Shown here: positions 27,990-36,400 of the stretch, piece by piece
Layout: every line of letters begins with the position of its first letter
Numbering within the stretch: the first letter of the stretch is position 1
DNA from: Paenibacillus sp. HGH0039
GTDB taxonomy: Bacteria > Bacillota > Bacilli > Paenibacillales > NBRC-103111
Length of the DNA: 64,000 bases
Assembly (NCBI RefSeq): GCF_000411255.1
Contig: NZ_KE150413.1
Location: 2,146,580-2,210,579 of the forward strand
Direction: 5' to 3'
Made by a program: the position numbers and the translations under genes
The notes under the pieces: model-generated
Databases searched by the model: none
The model's input: only the letters and a program-made list of their open reading frames with translations
What the model was told of the DNA's origin: nothing

Positions 27990-28877
27990 ATGAATACCAT
28001 TCAAAGCACCCGGGAAAAAGCGTTCGACTGGGCCGTGTACGCGCTGCTGTCTCTCGTTTCCCTGATTGTGCTGTATCCCCTTGTCTTCGTTCTGGTTGCC
28101 TCCTTCAGCAGCCCGGAAGCCGTCATGCGGGGAGAAGTGTGGCTGTGGCCCAAAGACATTACGTGGATGGGCTATACGAAAATTTTTCAGAACAACGAAA
28201 TTTTGACGGGGTACTTGAACACGATTGTGTATACCGTCGTCGGTACGGCGATCAATCTGATTCTATCGGTCGCGGCAGCTTACCCGCTCTCGCGCAAAGA
28301 TTTTGCCGGAAGGAACGCGATTTCCGCCCTCATGGTGTTTACGATGTTTTTCAGCGGGGGCATGGTTCCGTCCTATCTGCTCGTCAAAAACCTGGGCATG
28401 CTCAACACGATGTGGGCGCTCATTATTCCGGGGGCCGTGTCCGTGTATAACATCATCATCATGCGCACCTTTTTCCAGAGCTCGATTCCCGGCGAAATGC
28501 AGGAAGCGGCTTCGATAGACGGCTGCTCGAACCTCGGCATTCTCTGGAAAATCGTGCTGCCGCTTTCGATGCCGATCATCGCCGTTATGATCTTGTTTTA
28601 CAGCGTGGGCCACTGGAATTCGTATTTCAGCGGACTGATGTATTTGACCGACCGCGACAAGTATCCGCTTCAGCTCTTCCTGCGCGAAATTCTCATCCAG
28701 GGGCAGATGCAGGAAATGCTAGGGGTCGGAGACGATTCTCATGCCCGGAACGTGATGGAAGGCGAAGCGATCAAATACGCGGTCGTCATCGTGGCCAATC
28801 TGCCGGTGCTGATGCTGTACCCGTTTCTGCAGCGGTATTTTGTCAAAGGCGTCATGATCGGTTCCGTCAAAGGCTGA
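27990..28877 (+). CDS. ABC sugar permease, YtcP-type (importer 2)
   Basis: 295 residues, six spans, EAA motif MQEAASIDGCSNLGILWKIV and the family ending FVKGVMIGSVKG. AAAGGAGG precedes the ATG. A Cys replaces the more usual Ala in the EAA loop (DGCSNL), also seen in importer 3. It heterodimerises with the preceding permease, and its ATPase is encoded elsewhere. Confidence 0.92.
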   Translation: MNTIQSTREKAFDWAVYALLSLVSLIVLYPLVFVLVASFSSPEAVMRGEVWLWPKDITWMGYTKIFQNNEILTGYLNTIVYTVVGTAINLILSVAAAYPLSRKDFAGRNAISALMVFTMFFSGGMVPSYLLVKNLGMLNTMWALIIPGAVSVYNIIIMRTFFQSSIPGEMQEAASIDGCSNLGILWKIVLPLSMPIIAVMILFYSVGHWNSYFSGLMYLTDRDKYPLQLFLREILIQGQMQEMLGVGDDSHARNVMEGEAIKYAVVIVANLPVLMLYPFLQRYFVKGVMIGSVKG

Positions 28878-28965
28878 TTCGCGGGACGGAAAGTTTTTCG
28901 GGTCCGCCGGGGCTGACACTCCGGCTGCCGATAGATACAATGGACTAAGGGAGGAAGAATTGCTG

Positions 28966-30597
28966 ATGAGAAAAATGAGATGGACAGCCGTGACGTTAAC
29001 CGTTGCCATGGCCGTAAGCGTACTGTCGGCATGCAGCGGAGGAAACGAAAGCGCGGGAAGCGCGGACGGCAAAGACAGCAAGAAAGAAGTGGCGAATTTG
29101 AATCCGACGGGAATGCCCATCGCCAAGGAGCCGGTATCGCTCACCTTCTTCACGGGGAAGGCGGCGACGAACGGCAATAACTTCGAAGAAACGCTCGTTT
29201 GGAAAGAATACGCCAAAATGACCAACATGAACATCAAGTTTCAGCTCGTTCCGTTTGAAAACCTGACGGAAAAACGCAATCTCGCGCTGGCCGGGGGCGA
29301 TTACCCCGACGCGTTTTATTCGGCCCGCGTTCCTTCCTCCGACCTGATGAAATACGGGGCGCAGGGAACTTTCGTCAAGCTGAACGATCTCATCGATCAG
29401 TACGCTCCGAATTTCAAGAAGCTGATGGAGAAGTACCCGGATTTGAAGAAGGGCCTGACGATGCCGGACGGCAACATTTATTCGTTCCCTTCCTTCTACA
29501 GCCCGGATTTTCTTCCGATGCTGATCGGGACCCCGCTCTGGGTCAAGCAGGATTGGCTGGATAAGCTGGGCATGAAAGAGCCGGCCACGACGGAGGAGTT
29601 TTACCAGTATTTGAAAAAGATCAAAGAAACCGACCTGAACGGGAACGGGCAGGCGGATGAAATTCCATATGCGGGAGAGGGAATCAACCCGCTGATCGAG
29701 CAGCTGCGCGGGGCGTGGGGCTTCGGAAACCGCGGTCTCGGCCACAAATTCGTCGATGTGGACCTGAAAACGAACGATCTGCGGTTTTTCCGGACGGACC
29801 CGGGCTACAAAGAAGTGATCGAGTACATGCGCAAGCTGTACACTGAGGGCCTGATCGATAAAGAAATCTTTACGATCAAGACGGCGGCGCTGTTCGCCAA
29901 AGGACAGAAGGGCGTGTTCGGCGCCACCATCAATCCGAATCCGAAAACCCAGATGAACCAGACCGGCTACTTCGGACTCGGCGCTCTGAAAGGCCCTCAC
30001 GGCGACCAGCTCTACTCGCACGTCAAGGTGCCGGCCGTATGGCCCGGCGCGTTCGTCATTACGGACAAGAACAAGAATCCGGAAGCGACCGTACGGTGGA
30101 TCGACCATTTTTACGGCGATGAAGGCGCGACGTTCTATTTCATGGGAATCGAAGGTCAGACGTATAAGAAAACGGCGGACGGCAAGCTTGAATTCGTCGA
30201 GGAAATCACAAAAAATCCGAACGGCCTGACGATGGACCAGGCTTTGGCCAAATACATCACGTGGCTCGGAGGCAGCTATCCGGGTTATGTGCAGCAGAAG
30301 TATTTCAAAGGCTCGGAGACGCTGCCGGAATCCGTGGAAACGGGCAAGAAAGCGGAACCTCACGCCGTGAAGGAGCTGTGGAACAACTTCAACTTCACCG
30401 AAGAAGAGACCGAATTCCGCTCGACGGTGGGCAAGGACATGGAAACGTATATCGGCGAAATGGAAGCGAAATTCATCACCGGCTCCCAGCCGATGTCCGA
30501 GTGGGACAAATACGTGGCGACCGTGCAGAAAATGGGCGTGGACGAATATATGAAGATTTACAAGCAATCTTACGAGCGGTATAAAAGCAGCAAGTAA
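28966..30597 (+). CDS. Extracellular solute-binding lipoprotein (importer 2)
   Basis: About 543 residues. Signal peptide and lipobox LSACSG, then an acidic/Lys linker; body motifs include LTEKRNLALAGGDYPDAFYS, VKQDWLDKLGMKEPATTEEF and a Ca-loop-like DLNGNGQADEIPY. GGGAGGA lies 5 nt from a TTG at 28960 and 11 nt from the ATG at 28966; either may start translation. It is the last gene of importer 2, followed by a terminator at 30613-30646. The substrate is probably an oligosaccharide, by family. Confidence 0.92.
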   Translation: MRKMRWTAVTLTVAMAVSVLSACSGGNESAGSADGKDSKKEVANLNPTGMPIAKEPVSLTFFTGKAATNGNNFEETLVWKEYAKMTNMNIKFQLVPFENLTEKRNLALAGGDYPDAFYSARVPSSDLMKYGAQGTFVKLNDLIDQYAPNFKKLMEKYPDLKKGLTMPDGNIYSFPSFYSPDFLPMLIGTPLWVKQDWLDKLGMKEPATTEEFYQYLKKIKETDLNGNGQADEIPYAGEGINPLIEQLRGAWGFGNRGLGHKFVDVDLKTNDLRFFRTDPGYKEVIEYMRKLYTEGLIDKEIFTIKTAALFAKGQKGVFGATINPNPKTQMNQTGYFGLGALKGPHGDQLYSHVKVPAVWPGAFVITDKNKNPEATVRWIDHFYGDEGATFYFMGIEGQTYKKTADGKLEFVEEITKNPNGLTMDQALAKYITWLGGSYPGYVQQKYFKGSETLPESVETGKKAEPHAVKELWNNFNFTEEETEFRSTVGKDMETYIGEMEAKFITGSQPMSEWDKYVATVQKMGVDEYMKIYKQSYERYKSSK

Positions 30598-30612
30598 GAG
30601 TTTCCGGCAGAC

Positions 30613-30646
30613 GGGAGAAGGACGCGATGTCTTTCTCCCTTTTTTT
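30613..30646 (+). terminator. Terminator after importer 2
   Basis: GGGAGAA (30613-30619) pairs with TTCTCCC (30633-30639), followed by T7. Confidence 0.8.
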
Positions 30647-30650
30647 ACAG

Positions 30651-31026
30651 CCATGTTCAAAAGCGCTGGATTATCTGTCCGCGCATATGGTAGACGCGAT
30701 TATTACTGATATACGGATGCGGAAGATGGACGGATTGACGTTTATTCGCAAAGTAAGGCAGCATCACAAGCATTTGCCGATTCTGATTATTAGCGGGTAC
30801 GGCGAATTTCAATAGGCGCAGGAAGCATCAAACAGGTGATGTCGCTGAACTTATCTGATTATATCGCAGCTGCTCGGATACAACGCGCGAAGCAGTTGCT
30901 ATCCTCGACCACGATGAAAATTTTCGATGCTGCGAGGTTATCCGGGTACAGAGCCCCAAGCATTTCACACTTGTATGTAAACAAAAGACAGGTCAGACAC
31001 CCAGCGAATATCGCGGCGATCATTGA
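30651..31026 (+). pseudogene. Broken YesN-type AraC response regulator
   Basis: Two pieces of one gene survive. The first (30651-30815) is a receiver-domain piece with DAIITDIRMRKMDGLTFIRK and ILIISGYGEF, and stops at an in-frame TAG. The second (from about 30836) is the AraC C-terminus: LSDYIAAARIQRAKQLLSS and KIFDAARLSGYR. The frame then shifts, and KHFT...KQKTGQTPSEYRG continues in another frame to a TGA at 31024. The N-terminus and about 300 central residues are missing. It lies at the left border of the AT-richer block. Confidence 0.8.
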
Positions 31027-31062
31027 CCTGTCTTTTTCCTGTTTTCTTAAGAGCTGCATCTC

Positions 31063-33234
31063 CTATAAGGCAAGAAACTCTTTCTCGGATAACCTTGCAT
31101 TAATATAATCAATCGCTTCCTCGATGCTCATCATCTGATTCATCACATTTTTCACGCCGAGACCGATAATCTTCTCGACTTTCCGCAGATTGAAGTTATG
31201 TCCTGTCGGGAAGGCGGATTCTCGAACCCCGCGGTACTCTAAGTCTTTGGCGAACTTCAGCCAAGGGTATTGATCCATGACATTCTGGTTGCTGTAGATG
31301 AAATCGTTGACCGAAGCGCCGCCGAGCAGCGTGACTTGCTCGGCAATATCATGATCATAGAACCAACGGAAGAAGGCTGAGACTTCGTCGTCCTTCCGGC
31401 AATATTTTGATACGCCTAGCGAGCCTCCGCCGAGCAGCGGCTGTTGGCCAGGGACCTCTGCGAACCCGACGAGCGGGGATATCTCGCTGTGGGCGATATT
31501 CGAGAATAAGTTCATATACACGATGAGCATCGCGATCTGACCGTCTTCGAATAACGAGATGGACTCGTCCCACCATTTGGCAGGTAAGTTCCTAGCTATG
31601 GATAAATGATCGATATAGCTATGAAAGGCATCCATCGCAATCTCTTTGGATAGAGCCAGCTTATTGTCTTCTTGGATCAAATGTCCGCCTTCGGCATAAT
31701 ACCTGACTAGGAATTCGGAAGCGATAATCTCTGAATTTCCCGTCGTTACGCAGGATCCATGGGATAAAGGCGACTCGGGGTTACTCGCTCGAGAGAAGAA
31801 TGCAGAAATCCGATTGAACGCCTCGAAGTCGGAGGGCGTTCGCAGTTCGGCTTTATACTGCTCATAGAACATTCTTCGCACTTTGGTATCTTCGAAAATA
31901 TCCTTACGGTAGAAAAGCATCTGAATGCTCGGATCGAAAGGTACGGCGTAAGGGATCTCGTTCACATAAGCATACCGATCAATAAGCTGTGAAGGATAAT
32001 TCGTTAGCAACTCCTGCATCTCCGGGCTTAACGGCTTTAAAGTCTGGCCCGCGAACCAAGATAACCCGGCCATATCAACACGAATGATATCGTAATGCTT
32101 GTGGTTGTCGATATCGGATAAGATGTCGTAAATTTCTTCGAACGAATAGACGGCTAGTCGAAGATCAATACCGGTCGTCTTCTTAAAATGCGGCGCTAAT
32201 TTCTTGAGCGCATCCGTGGTTGGACTCGGGATCGTAAGAATGTTCAGCGTCTTGTTCGCCGTTGGACGACCAAGCGCTTGGTCATCGAACATAAACCCAC
32301 GATTCAACCCGATGATCGGGGCTCCGTCACGCTGGTCCGTCGTCTCATGACGTAGAATCGTCTCGGCAATTTCTTTGCCTAGCCACTGATAATTGATGTG
32401 ATACTTGTTAATGAAATCTTCGGTTAAAAACTCGGAATCGGCCAAGCTGTATATCTCCGGACTTTGGCCCGTACTCCCTAAGAAATGGGCATTTTTGATA
32501 TAGCGCGCTCGTTCCAGATCACTGGTCACAATGCAATCGAAGGCATCCCCTGCAAAGAAATCAAATGCATGATTATAGGCCGTAGATTGCGCGGCAGCAA
32601 TCGTATGTATGCGCAAATCCAGAGGGGATAGTTCTTCCATGATGGCATTTCTAAAATCCCGATCACAGGAATATCGGAGCAAATCGGTGAATATTCCGAT
32701 CTTCTGGTGCGCTTTTTCTTTTATTTTTTGCGCAATCGTTCGTCCGGATGTACCCGCATCGAAGCTGGCGAATTTCATTGCGTTTTGCAATTTACGATAG
32801 ACAAAAATGATGTTTTCCCGCGGAATGCCGAGCAAGTCATAATATTCCATGGCATCGTCCACACAGGAGACCGTGATTACAGCGCAGTCCCGATTTGCAG
32901 CAATTTCTTGCAGAAGGGCTTGTTCATTCTCTTTCTGATCTTGTGTGAGATATAAATTTGTCGTGTACCCCGCACGGAGAAGGGTGCTATGGATTGCAAT
33001 ATATAGCTTGTTATAGGAATCCGATGAAATGTTAGGCAAGATGAGGGAGACGGTTGTCGTGCTTCCTTCACGTAAAGATTTAGCCCGCGCGTGGATTTGG
33101 TAACCCATTTTACGAGCGGCTTCTTCCACGAGATTGATTTTCTCCAGACTTACATTACCTCTTCCGTTCAGCACATTCGATACCGTTCCATGCGACACCC
33201 CCGCAGCTTTGGCGATATCTTTGATCGTAGGCAT
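31063..33234 (-). CDS. LacI-family regulator fused to a solute-binding-protein domain
   Basis: 723 residues, about twice the normal LacI length. Residues 1-60 are a LacI helix-turn-helix and hinge (TIKDIAKAAGVSHGTVSNVL), and about 62-330 are a LacI effector-binding region. From about 335 to 723 there is a second ligand-binding module with family-1 SBP features: YDIIRVDMAGLSWFAG, PFDPSIQMLFYRKDIF, GQIAMLIVYMNLFSNI and GGSLGVSKYCRKDDEVSAFF. No signal peptide or membrane span exists, so the SBP domain is cytoplasmic and probably senses an imported solute. It is divergent from mgtC, the MBL hydrolase and the symporter, its likely regulon. Codon use is AT-richer than that of the neighbours. Confidence 0.88.
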   Translation of the reverse strand: MPTIKDIAKAAGVSHGTVSNVLNGRGNVSLEKINLVEEAARKMGYQIHARAKSLREGSTTTVSLILPNISSDSYNKLYIAIHSTLLRAGYTTNLYLTQDQKENEQALLQEIAANRDCAVITVSCVDDAMEYYDLLGIPRENIIFVYRKLQNAMKFASFDAGTSGRTIAQKIKEKAHQKIGIFTDLLRYSCDRDFRNAIMEELSPLDLRIHTIAAAQSTAYNHAFDFFAGDAFDCIVTSDLERARYIKNAHFLGSTGQSPEIYSLADSEFLTEDFINKYHINYQWLGKEIAETILRHETTDQRDGAPIIGLNRGFMFDDQALGRPTANKTLNILTIPSPTTDALKKLAPHFKKTTGIDLRLAVYSFEEIYDILSDIDNHKHYDIIRVDMAGLSWFAGQTLKPLSPEMQELLTNYPSQLIDRYAYVNEIPYAVPFDPSIQMLFYRKDIFEDTKVRRMFYEQYKAELRTPSDFEAFNRISAFFSRASNPESPLSHGSCVTTGNSEIIASEFLVRYYAEGGHLIQEDNKLALSKEIAMDAFHSYIDHLSIARNLPAKWWDESISLFEDGQIAMLIVYMNLFSNIAHSEISPLVGFAEVPGQQPLLGGGSLGVSKYCRKDDEVSAFFRWFYDHDIAEQVTLLGGASVNDFIYSNQNVMDQYPWLKFAKDLEYRGVRESAFPTGHNFNLRKVEKIIGLGVKNVMNQMMSIEEAIDYINARLSEKEFLAL

Positions 33235-33274
33235 GCTCCATCCTACCCCTTTTTGATGATATTTGGCTAAATTA

Positions 33275-33280
33275 ATTATA
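33275..33280 (-). promoter_or_regulatory. Possible -10 box of the LacI-fusion gene
   Basis: TATAAT on the minus strand, 41 nt before the ATG at 33234. The -35 region is poor (ATGGCA at about 18 nt), as would suit an activator-dependent or weak promoter. Confidence 0.35.
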
Positions 33281-33313
33281 TCGGGTCTTCTTTTGATATG
33301 CCATCATGCTGTT

Positions 33314-33439
33314 TTGACACGTTCCAATATTTAAAAGTGTTCCGAACGAACGTTAAAGTGTTGTTTTTGCAGTGTTTTATGCAGATATATCGTTTTTTAT
33401 GAAAAATGATTCTCAAAAATTTATTGACTCGTTCCAATA
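33314..33439 (+). repeat. Two direct copies of TTGAC(A/T)CGTTCCAATA, 110 bp apart
   Basis: Copies at 33314-33329 (TTGACACGTTCCAATA) and 33424-33439 (TTGACTCGTTCCAATA) differ at one base. The second forms the -35 box and spacer of the mgtC promoter. They may be paired operators for the LacI-SBP protein or duplicated promoter elements. A partly palindromic GTTCCGAACGAAC lies between them (33340-33353). Confidence 0.6.
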
Positions 33440-33451
33440 ATATGATAGAAT
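33424..33451 (+). promoter_or_regulatory. Promoter of mgtC-MBL-symporter operon
   Basis: TTGACT (33424-33429), a 16-nt spacer, then TAGAAT (33446-33451) with TG two bases upstream (extended -10). The spacer is occupied by the repeated CGTTCCAATA element. Confidence 0.55.
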
Positions 33452-33459
33452 TCTATTCA

Positions 33460-33473
33460 AGAAAGCGTTAACA
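33460..33473 (+). promoter_or_regulatory. cre/LacI-type operator over the start point
   Basis: AGAAAGCGTTAACA matches the CcpA cre consensus TGWNANCGNTNWCA at 13 of 14 positions. It lies about 9 nt after the -10 box, at the expected start point, where CcpA or the LacI-SBP protein would block initiation. Confidence 0.5.
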
Positions 33474-33551
33474 TCATATCTGGATTGATCGTTTGTCAGT
33501 GCGGCTGATCAAGATTTTCAAGACATCATGATAAAGGGGGAGAGGAACGCC

Positions 33552-34076
33552 GTGGATCCAATCCAGTATGGCCAAATGTTCGGACATTGGGAGATGTATG
33601 TCAGAATCCTTGCGAGTGCATTGATGGGCCTGTTTATTGGCTGGGATCGATCACATAAACATAAGCCCGCCGGTATAAAGACGTATACCTATACCTCAGT
33701 GGCTTGTACATTAATTACGATTATTTCCATCTCTACCGCCAGTCATTACAATGAAGCGGGTCAACTCATGCGCGCCGATCCGATGCGGCTAACGGCTCAA
33801 ATCGTATCTGGCTTAGGATTTATCGGAGCGGGGGTCATTCTTAAGGATGGGGAACGGGTTAAGGGGCTAACATCGGCGGCCATGATATTTTTCTCAGGCG
33901 GCGTCGGAATTGGCATTGGAGCGGGGTACTATGGCATCGTCATGTTCTCCGTCGTCTTAACTTTTTTCCTTGCAAGAATCAGTCGATTTCTTCCCATGAA
34001 CAACTCGGGAGATGATCGGAAATCAAGAAGCGGCAATGATGCTGCCAGGAAACAACAAGAGAAGGAATGTATCTGA
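33552..34076 (+). CDS. MgtC/SapB-family membrane protein
   Basis: About 174 residues from a GTG preceded by AAGGGGGAGAGGA; an ATG at 33528 lies before that ribosome site and is rejected. Spans carry the MgtC signatures GLFIGWDRSHKHKPAGIKTY, GLGFIGAGVILKDG and GLTSAAMIFFSGGVGIGIGAG (the last quoted here one residue into the next span). It lacks the C-terminal ACT-like domain of pathogen MgtC proteins. MgtC relatives act in Mg or membrane-potential homeostasis and some modulate transporters. It is the first gene of the operon with the hydrolase and symporter. Confidence 0.88.
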   Translation: MDPIQYGQMFGHWEMYVRILASALMGLFIGWDRSHKHKPAGIKTYTYTSVACTLITIISISTASHYNEAGQLMRADPMRLTAQIVSGLGFIGAGVILKDGERVKGLTSAAMIFFSGGVGIGIGAGYYGIVMFSVVLTFFLARISRFLPMNNSGDDRKSRSGNDAARKQQEKECI

Positions 34077-34114
34077 ATTCCTGCATAACTGCGAATCGAA
34101 AAGGAGATATTTGT

Positions 34115-34933
34115 ATGAAAGTTCATTTTCTGGGATCTGCCGCGTCAGAAGGGATACCGAATCCATTTTGCAAATGCGAGGTTTGCGAGAAGACGCGAAG
34201 CGAGAAAGGGAAAAATATAAGAACGCGGTCAGCTGCGATTGTGGATGATACGATGCAGATTGATTTCCCGCCGGAATACAGCTACCAAGTCATGCGGGAT
34301 GATGTGGATGTTACTCGTATTTCGGAATTGCTCTTCACACATACGCACCCCGATCATTTTAACGCAGGAGATTTGTTCAGTCGGATGGAAGGGTATGGTC
34401 ACCACGTTACGCATCCGCTGCATATTTTCGGGAATGATCGTGCTGTTAATGGTTGTCTGGATGTGTTGTCCGGTTATAGTCCGCAGCGGTTTCAATTCAC
34501 TCGGCTGATTCCATTCGTGACAGTTGAGTCCAGCGGAGCGCGCATTACGCCGCTTCTCGCCAATCATGCGAAGTGGGAGACGTGTCTGATCTATTTTATC
34601 GAAAAGGAAGGCAAGACATTGCTGTATGGTCATGATTCAGGATGGTTCCCGGAATTGACGTGGTCGTGGCTTGCGGACAAGCATATCGATCTGACGGTAC
34701 TCGAATGTACACATGGCTACAATCAGAATCCGCATTCCGATGGTCATATGAGCATTGAGACCGTGTTGGAGACTCAGAAGCGATTGCTGGATAGCGGCAT
34801 TCACTCGGCATCAAGCCAGATCATCGTCTCGCATTTATCTCATAACAGCGGTTTCATGCATAACGAGCTTGTGGACATATTCAAGCCTCACGGTATCGAA
34901 GTGGCTTACGACGGTCTCATCAAATTTATTTAA
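34115..34933 (+). CDS. MBL-fold metallohydrolase, PhnP-like
   Basis: 272 residues from an ATG preceded by AAAGGAGA; the upstream in-frame ATG at 34067 overlaps mgtC and is rejected. The N-terminal glycine loop FLGSAASEGIP and the cysteine cluster FCKCEVC (Cys19/21/24) match the structural Zn site of PhnP. The catalytic motif is THTHPDH (His76, His78, Asp80, His81), and further ligands are likely in NHAKWE, GHDSG and the C-terminal SHLSHN. PhnP hydrolyses cyclic ribose phosphates and 2',3'-cyclic nucleotides; with a nucleoside symporter next door, a cyclic nucleotide-like substrate is plausible but unproven. Confidence 0.85.
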   Translation: MKVHFLGSAASEGIPNPFCKCEVCEKTRSEKGKNIRTRSAAIVDDTMQIDFPPEYSYQVMRDDVDVTRISELLFTHTHPDHFNAGDLFSRMEGYGHHVTHPLHIFGNDRAVNGCLDVLSGYSPQRFQFTRLIPFVTVESSGARITPLLANHAKWETCLIYFIEKEGKTLLYGHDSGWFPELTWSWLADKHIDLTVLECTHGYNQNPHSDGHMSIETVLETQKRLLDSGIHSASSQIIVSHLSHNSGFMHNELVDIFKPHGIEVAYDGLIKFI

Positions 34934-34948
34934 TAGGGGATATTACAC

Positions 34949-36199
34949 ATGAAGACTACTATCGTTCCGAGACTATTAATTATGATGTTTCTGCAATATT
35001 TCGTTCAAGGCGCTTGGAATATGACTTTAGGGTTAGTTCTCAGCACATCGGGCTTATCTTCCATCATCGGTACTTCTTATGCCTTGCTCGGCATCGCGAC
35101 GATTCTGTCGCCGCTGTTCATCGGGATGGTCGCGGACCGGTTCATCGCCTCCCAGAAAATTATGGGCATCCTGCATATTGTTAATGCTTGTGTGATGCTC
35201 GCGATTCCGTCTCAGATTCAATCGGGCAACGCGACGATGTTCCTCGTATTGATCTTTATCGTCGGTGTGTTGTTCTATCCTACGACGGGACTGTCGAATA
35301 GCATCAGCTTCAGACATATTCATGGCGCCAAAACATTTCCGGTGATTCGGGTATTCGGAACATTTGGTTTTATGGTGGTCGGGTTCCTGCTCGGACAGAT
35401 GGGCTTCTCGGGCAGTATTATGACCTTCAAAATTGCAGCAATCTCTGCCATTGTGCTCGGGATCTATTGCTTCACGCTTCCGAATACACCGGCAGCTGGC
35501 AAGGGTAAGAAGTTCCTGATGAAGGATCTGCTCTGTCTTGATGCGCTCGCATTGTTCAAGGATAAGAACTTTACGGTATTTATGGTCTGTACGATTTTCT
35601 TGATGATTCCTAAAACGGCTTACAGTGCTTATGTGCCGGTATTCCTGGGCGCGTTAGGGTTTAATAATGCAGCTACGATTATGCAAATCGGTATTGCAAC
35701 GGAAGTTATCTTTATGTTCTTGCTCTCTCTGTTTCTCTTCAAATTCGGATTTAAAAAGATTATCCTGTGGGGCGCGATCACGTGGGTTCTTCGATCGTTG
35801 TTGTTCTCCTTCGCAGCAGTCGATGCAGGCATTCTCGTCATCGTCATTGCGTTGGCACTGCAAGGGATTTGTTGGGATTTCTTCTTCACCGCGGGAGACA
35901 TCTATGTGGACAATAAAGCGGACGTGACGATTAAAGCGCAGGCACAGAGCTTGAAGTTCATGATCTCGAACGGGCTAGGGCTGTTGTTCGCTTCTTCGGT
36001 CACAGGTTATATCTTCAATCATACCGTCGTGGATCAAGGGGCGGCTGCGCTGAAGCAGTGGCAGCAGTTCTGGATTTACCCGGCTGTCGTGGCGGCTGTC
36101 GTCGCGCTAGTGTTCTTCCTGCTCTTCAAGGATAAAGGGATGATATTCCAGAAGAAGAATGCGGAAGAAGGCGCGGTTTCGGAGTTGAAGACCGTGTAA
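34949..36199 (+). CDS. Nucleoside:H+ symporter-like MFS transporter (NupG family)
   Basis: 416 residues with about 12 spans. Similarity to E. coli NupG is visible along the whole length: FLQYFVQGAWNMTLG, YALLGIATILSPLFIGMVAD, FPVIRVFGTFGFM, LCLDALALFKDKNF and the late GDIYVDNKADVTIKAQAQS block. It starts 15 nt after the MBL gene with GGGGA before the ATG. It probably imports a nucleoside or similar small glycoside by proton symport, and its substrate may be the ligand of the LacI-SBP regulator. A strong terminator follows. Confidence 0.88.
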   Translation: MKTTIVPRLLIMMFLQYFVQGAWNMTLGLVLSTSGLSSIIGTSYALLGIATILSPLFIGMVADRFIASQKIMGILHIVNACVMLAIPSQIQSGNATMFLVLIFIVGVLFYPTTGLSNSISFRHIHGAKTFPVIRVFGTFGFMVVGFLLGQMGFSGSIMTFKIAAISAIVLGIYCFTLPNTPAAGKGKKFLMKDLLCLDALALFKDKNFTVFMVCTIFLMIPKTAYSAYVPVFLGALGFNNAATIMQIGIATEVIFMFLLSLFLFKFGFKKIILWGAITWVLRSLLFSFAAVDAGILVIVIALALQGICWDFFFTAGDIYVDNKADVTIKAQAQSLKFMISNGLGLLFASSVTGYIFNHTVVDQGAAALKQWQQFWIYPAVVAAVVALVFFLLFKDKGMIFQKKNAEEGAVSELKTV

Positions 36200-36220
36200 T
36201 AAAGGAGCCGAAAGGCTATG

Positions 36221-36255
36221 GAAAAAGGCTGCCGACAAAGTCGTTAGCCTTTTTC
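36221..36255 (+). terminator. Terminator after symporter operon
   Basis: GAAAAAGGCT (36221-36230) pairs with AGCCTTTTTC (36246-36255); the T-run is part of the 3' arm. The A/T symmetry allows bidirectional use. Confidence 0.8.
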
Positions 36256-36281
36256 TTTGCATTTTAGTGAATTTTATTGGA

Positions 36282-36307
36282 ATCCGCCAGGGAGCGGATT
36301 TTTTTAT
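36282..36307 (+). terminator. Second hairpin terminator
   Basis: ATCCGC (36282-36287) pairs with GCGGAT (36294-36299) followed by T9 interrupted by one A. It marks the right edge of the AT-richer block; no gene lies between it and the previous terminator. Confidence 0.6.
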
Positions 36308-36400
36308 TTTGCGGCGATACTTTTTGTCAGGTTAACTCTATTATCTTCATCTAATCGTGCGGTTAAAGTATTTTCCGCACCGGAAATCAACGATTAGTCC

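Noticed and set aside
28996-30660. 554-codon minus-strand open frame
   Set aside because: Antisense shadow of the importer 2 lipoprotein; no recognisable motif.
30627-30815. Separate small receiver-domain protein
   Set aside because: It lacks the N-terminal acidic residues and the rest of the fold, and begins within a terminator; it is part of the pseudogene.
33528-33551. ATG at 33528 as the mgtC start
   Set aside because: The strong ribosome site lies after it; the GTG at 33552 is correctly spaced.
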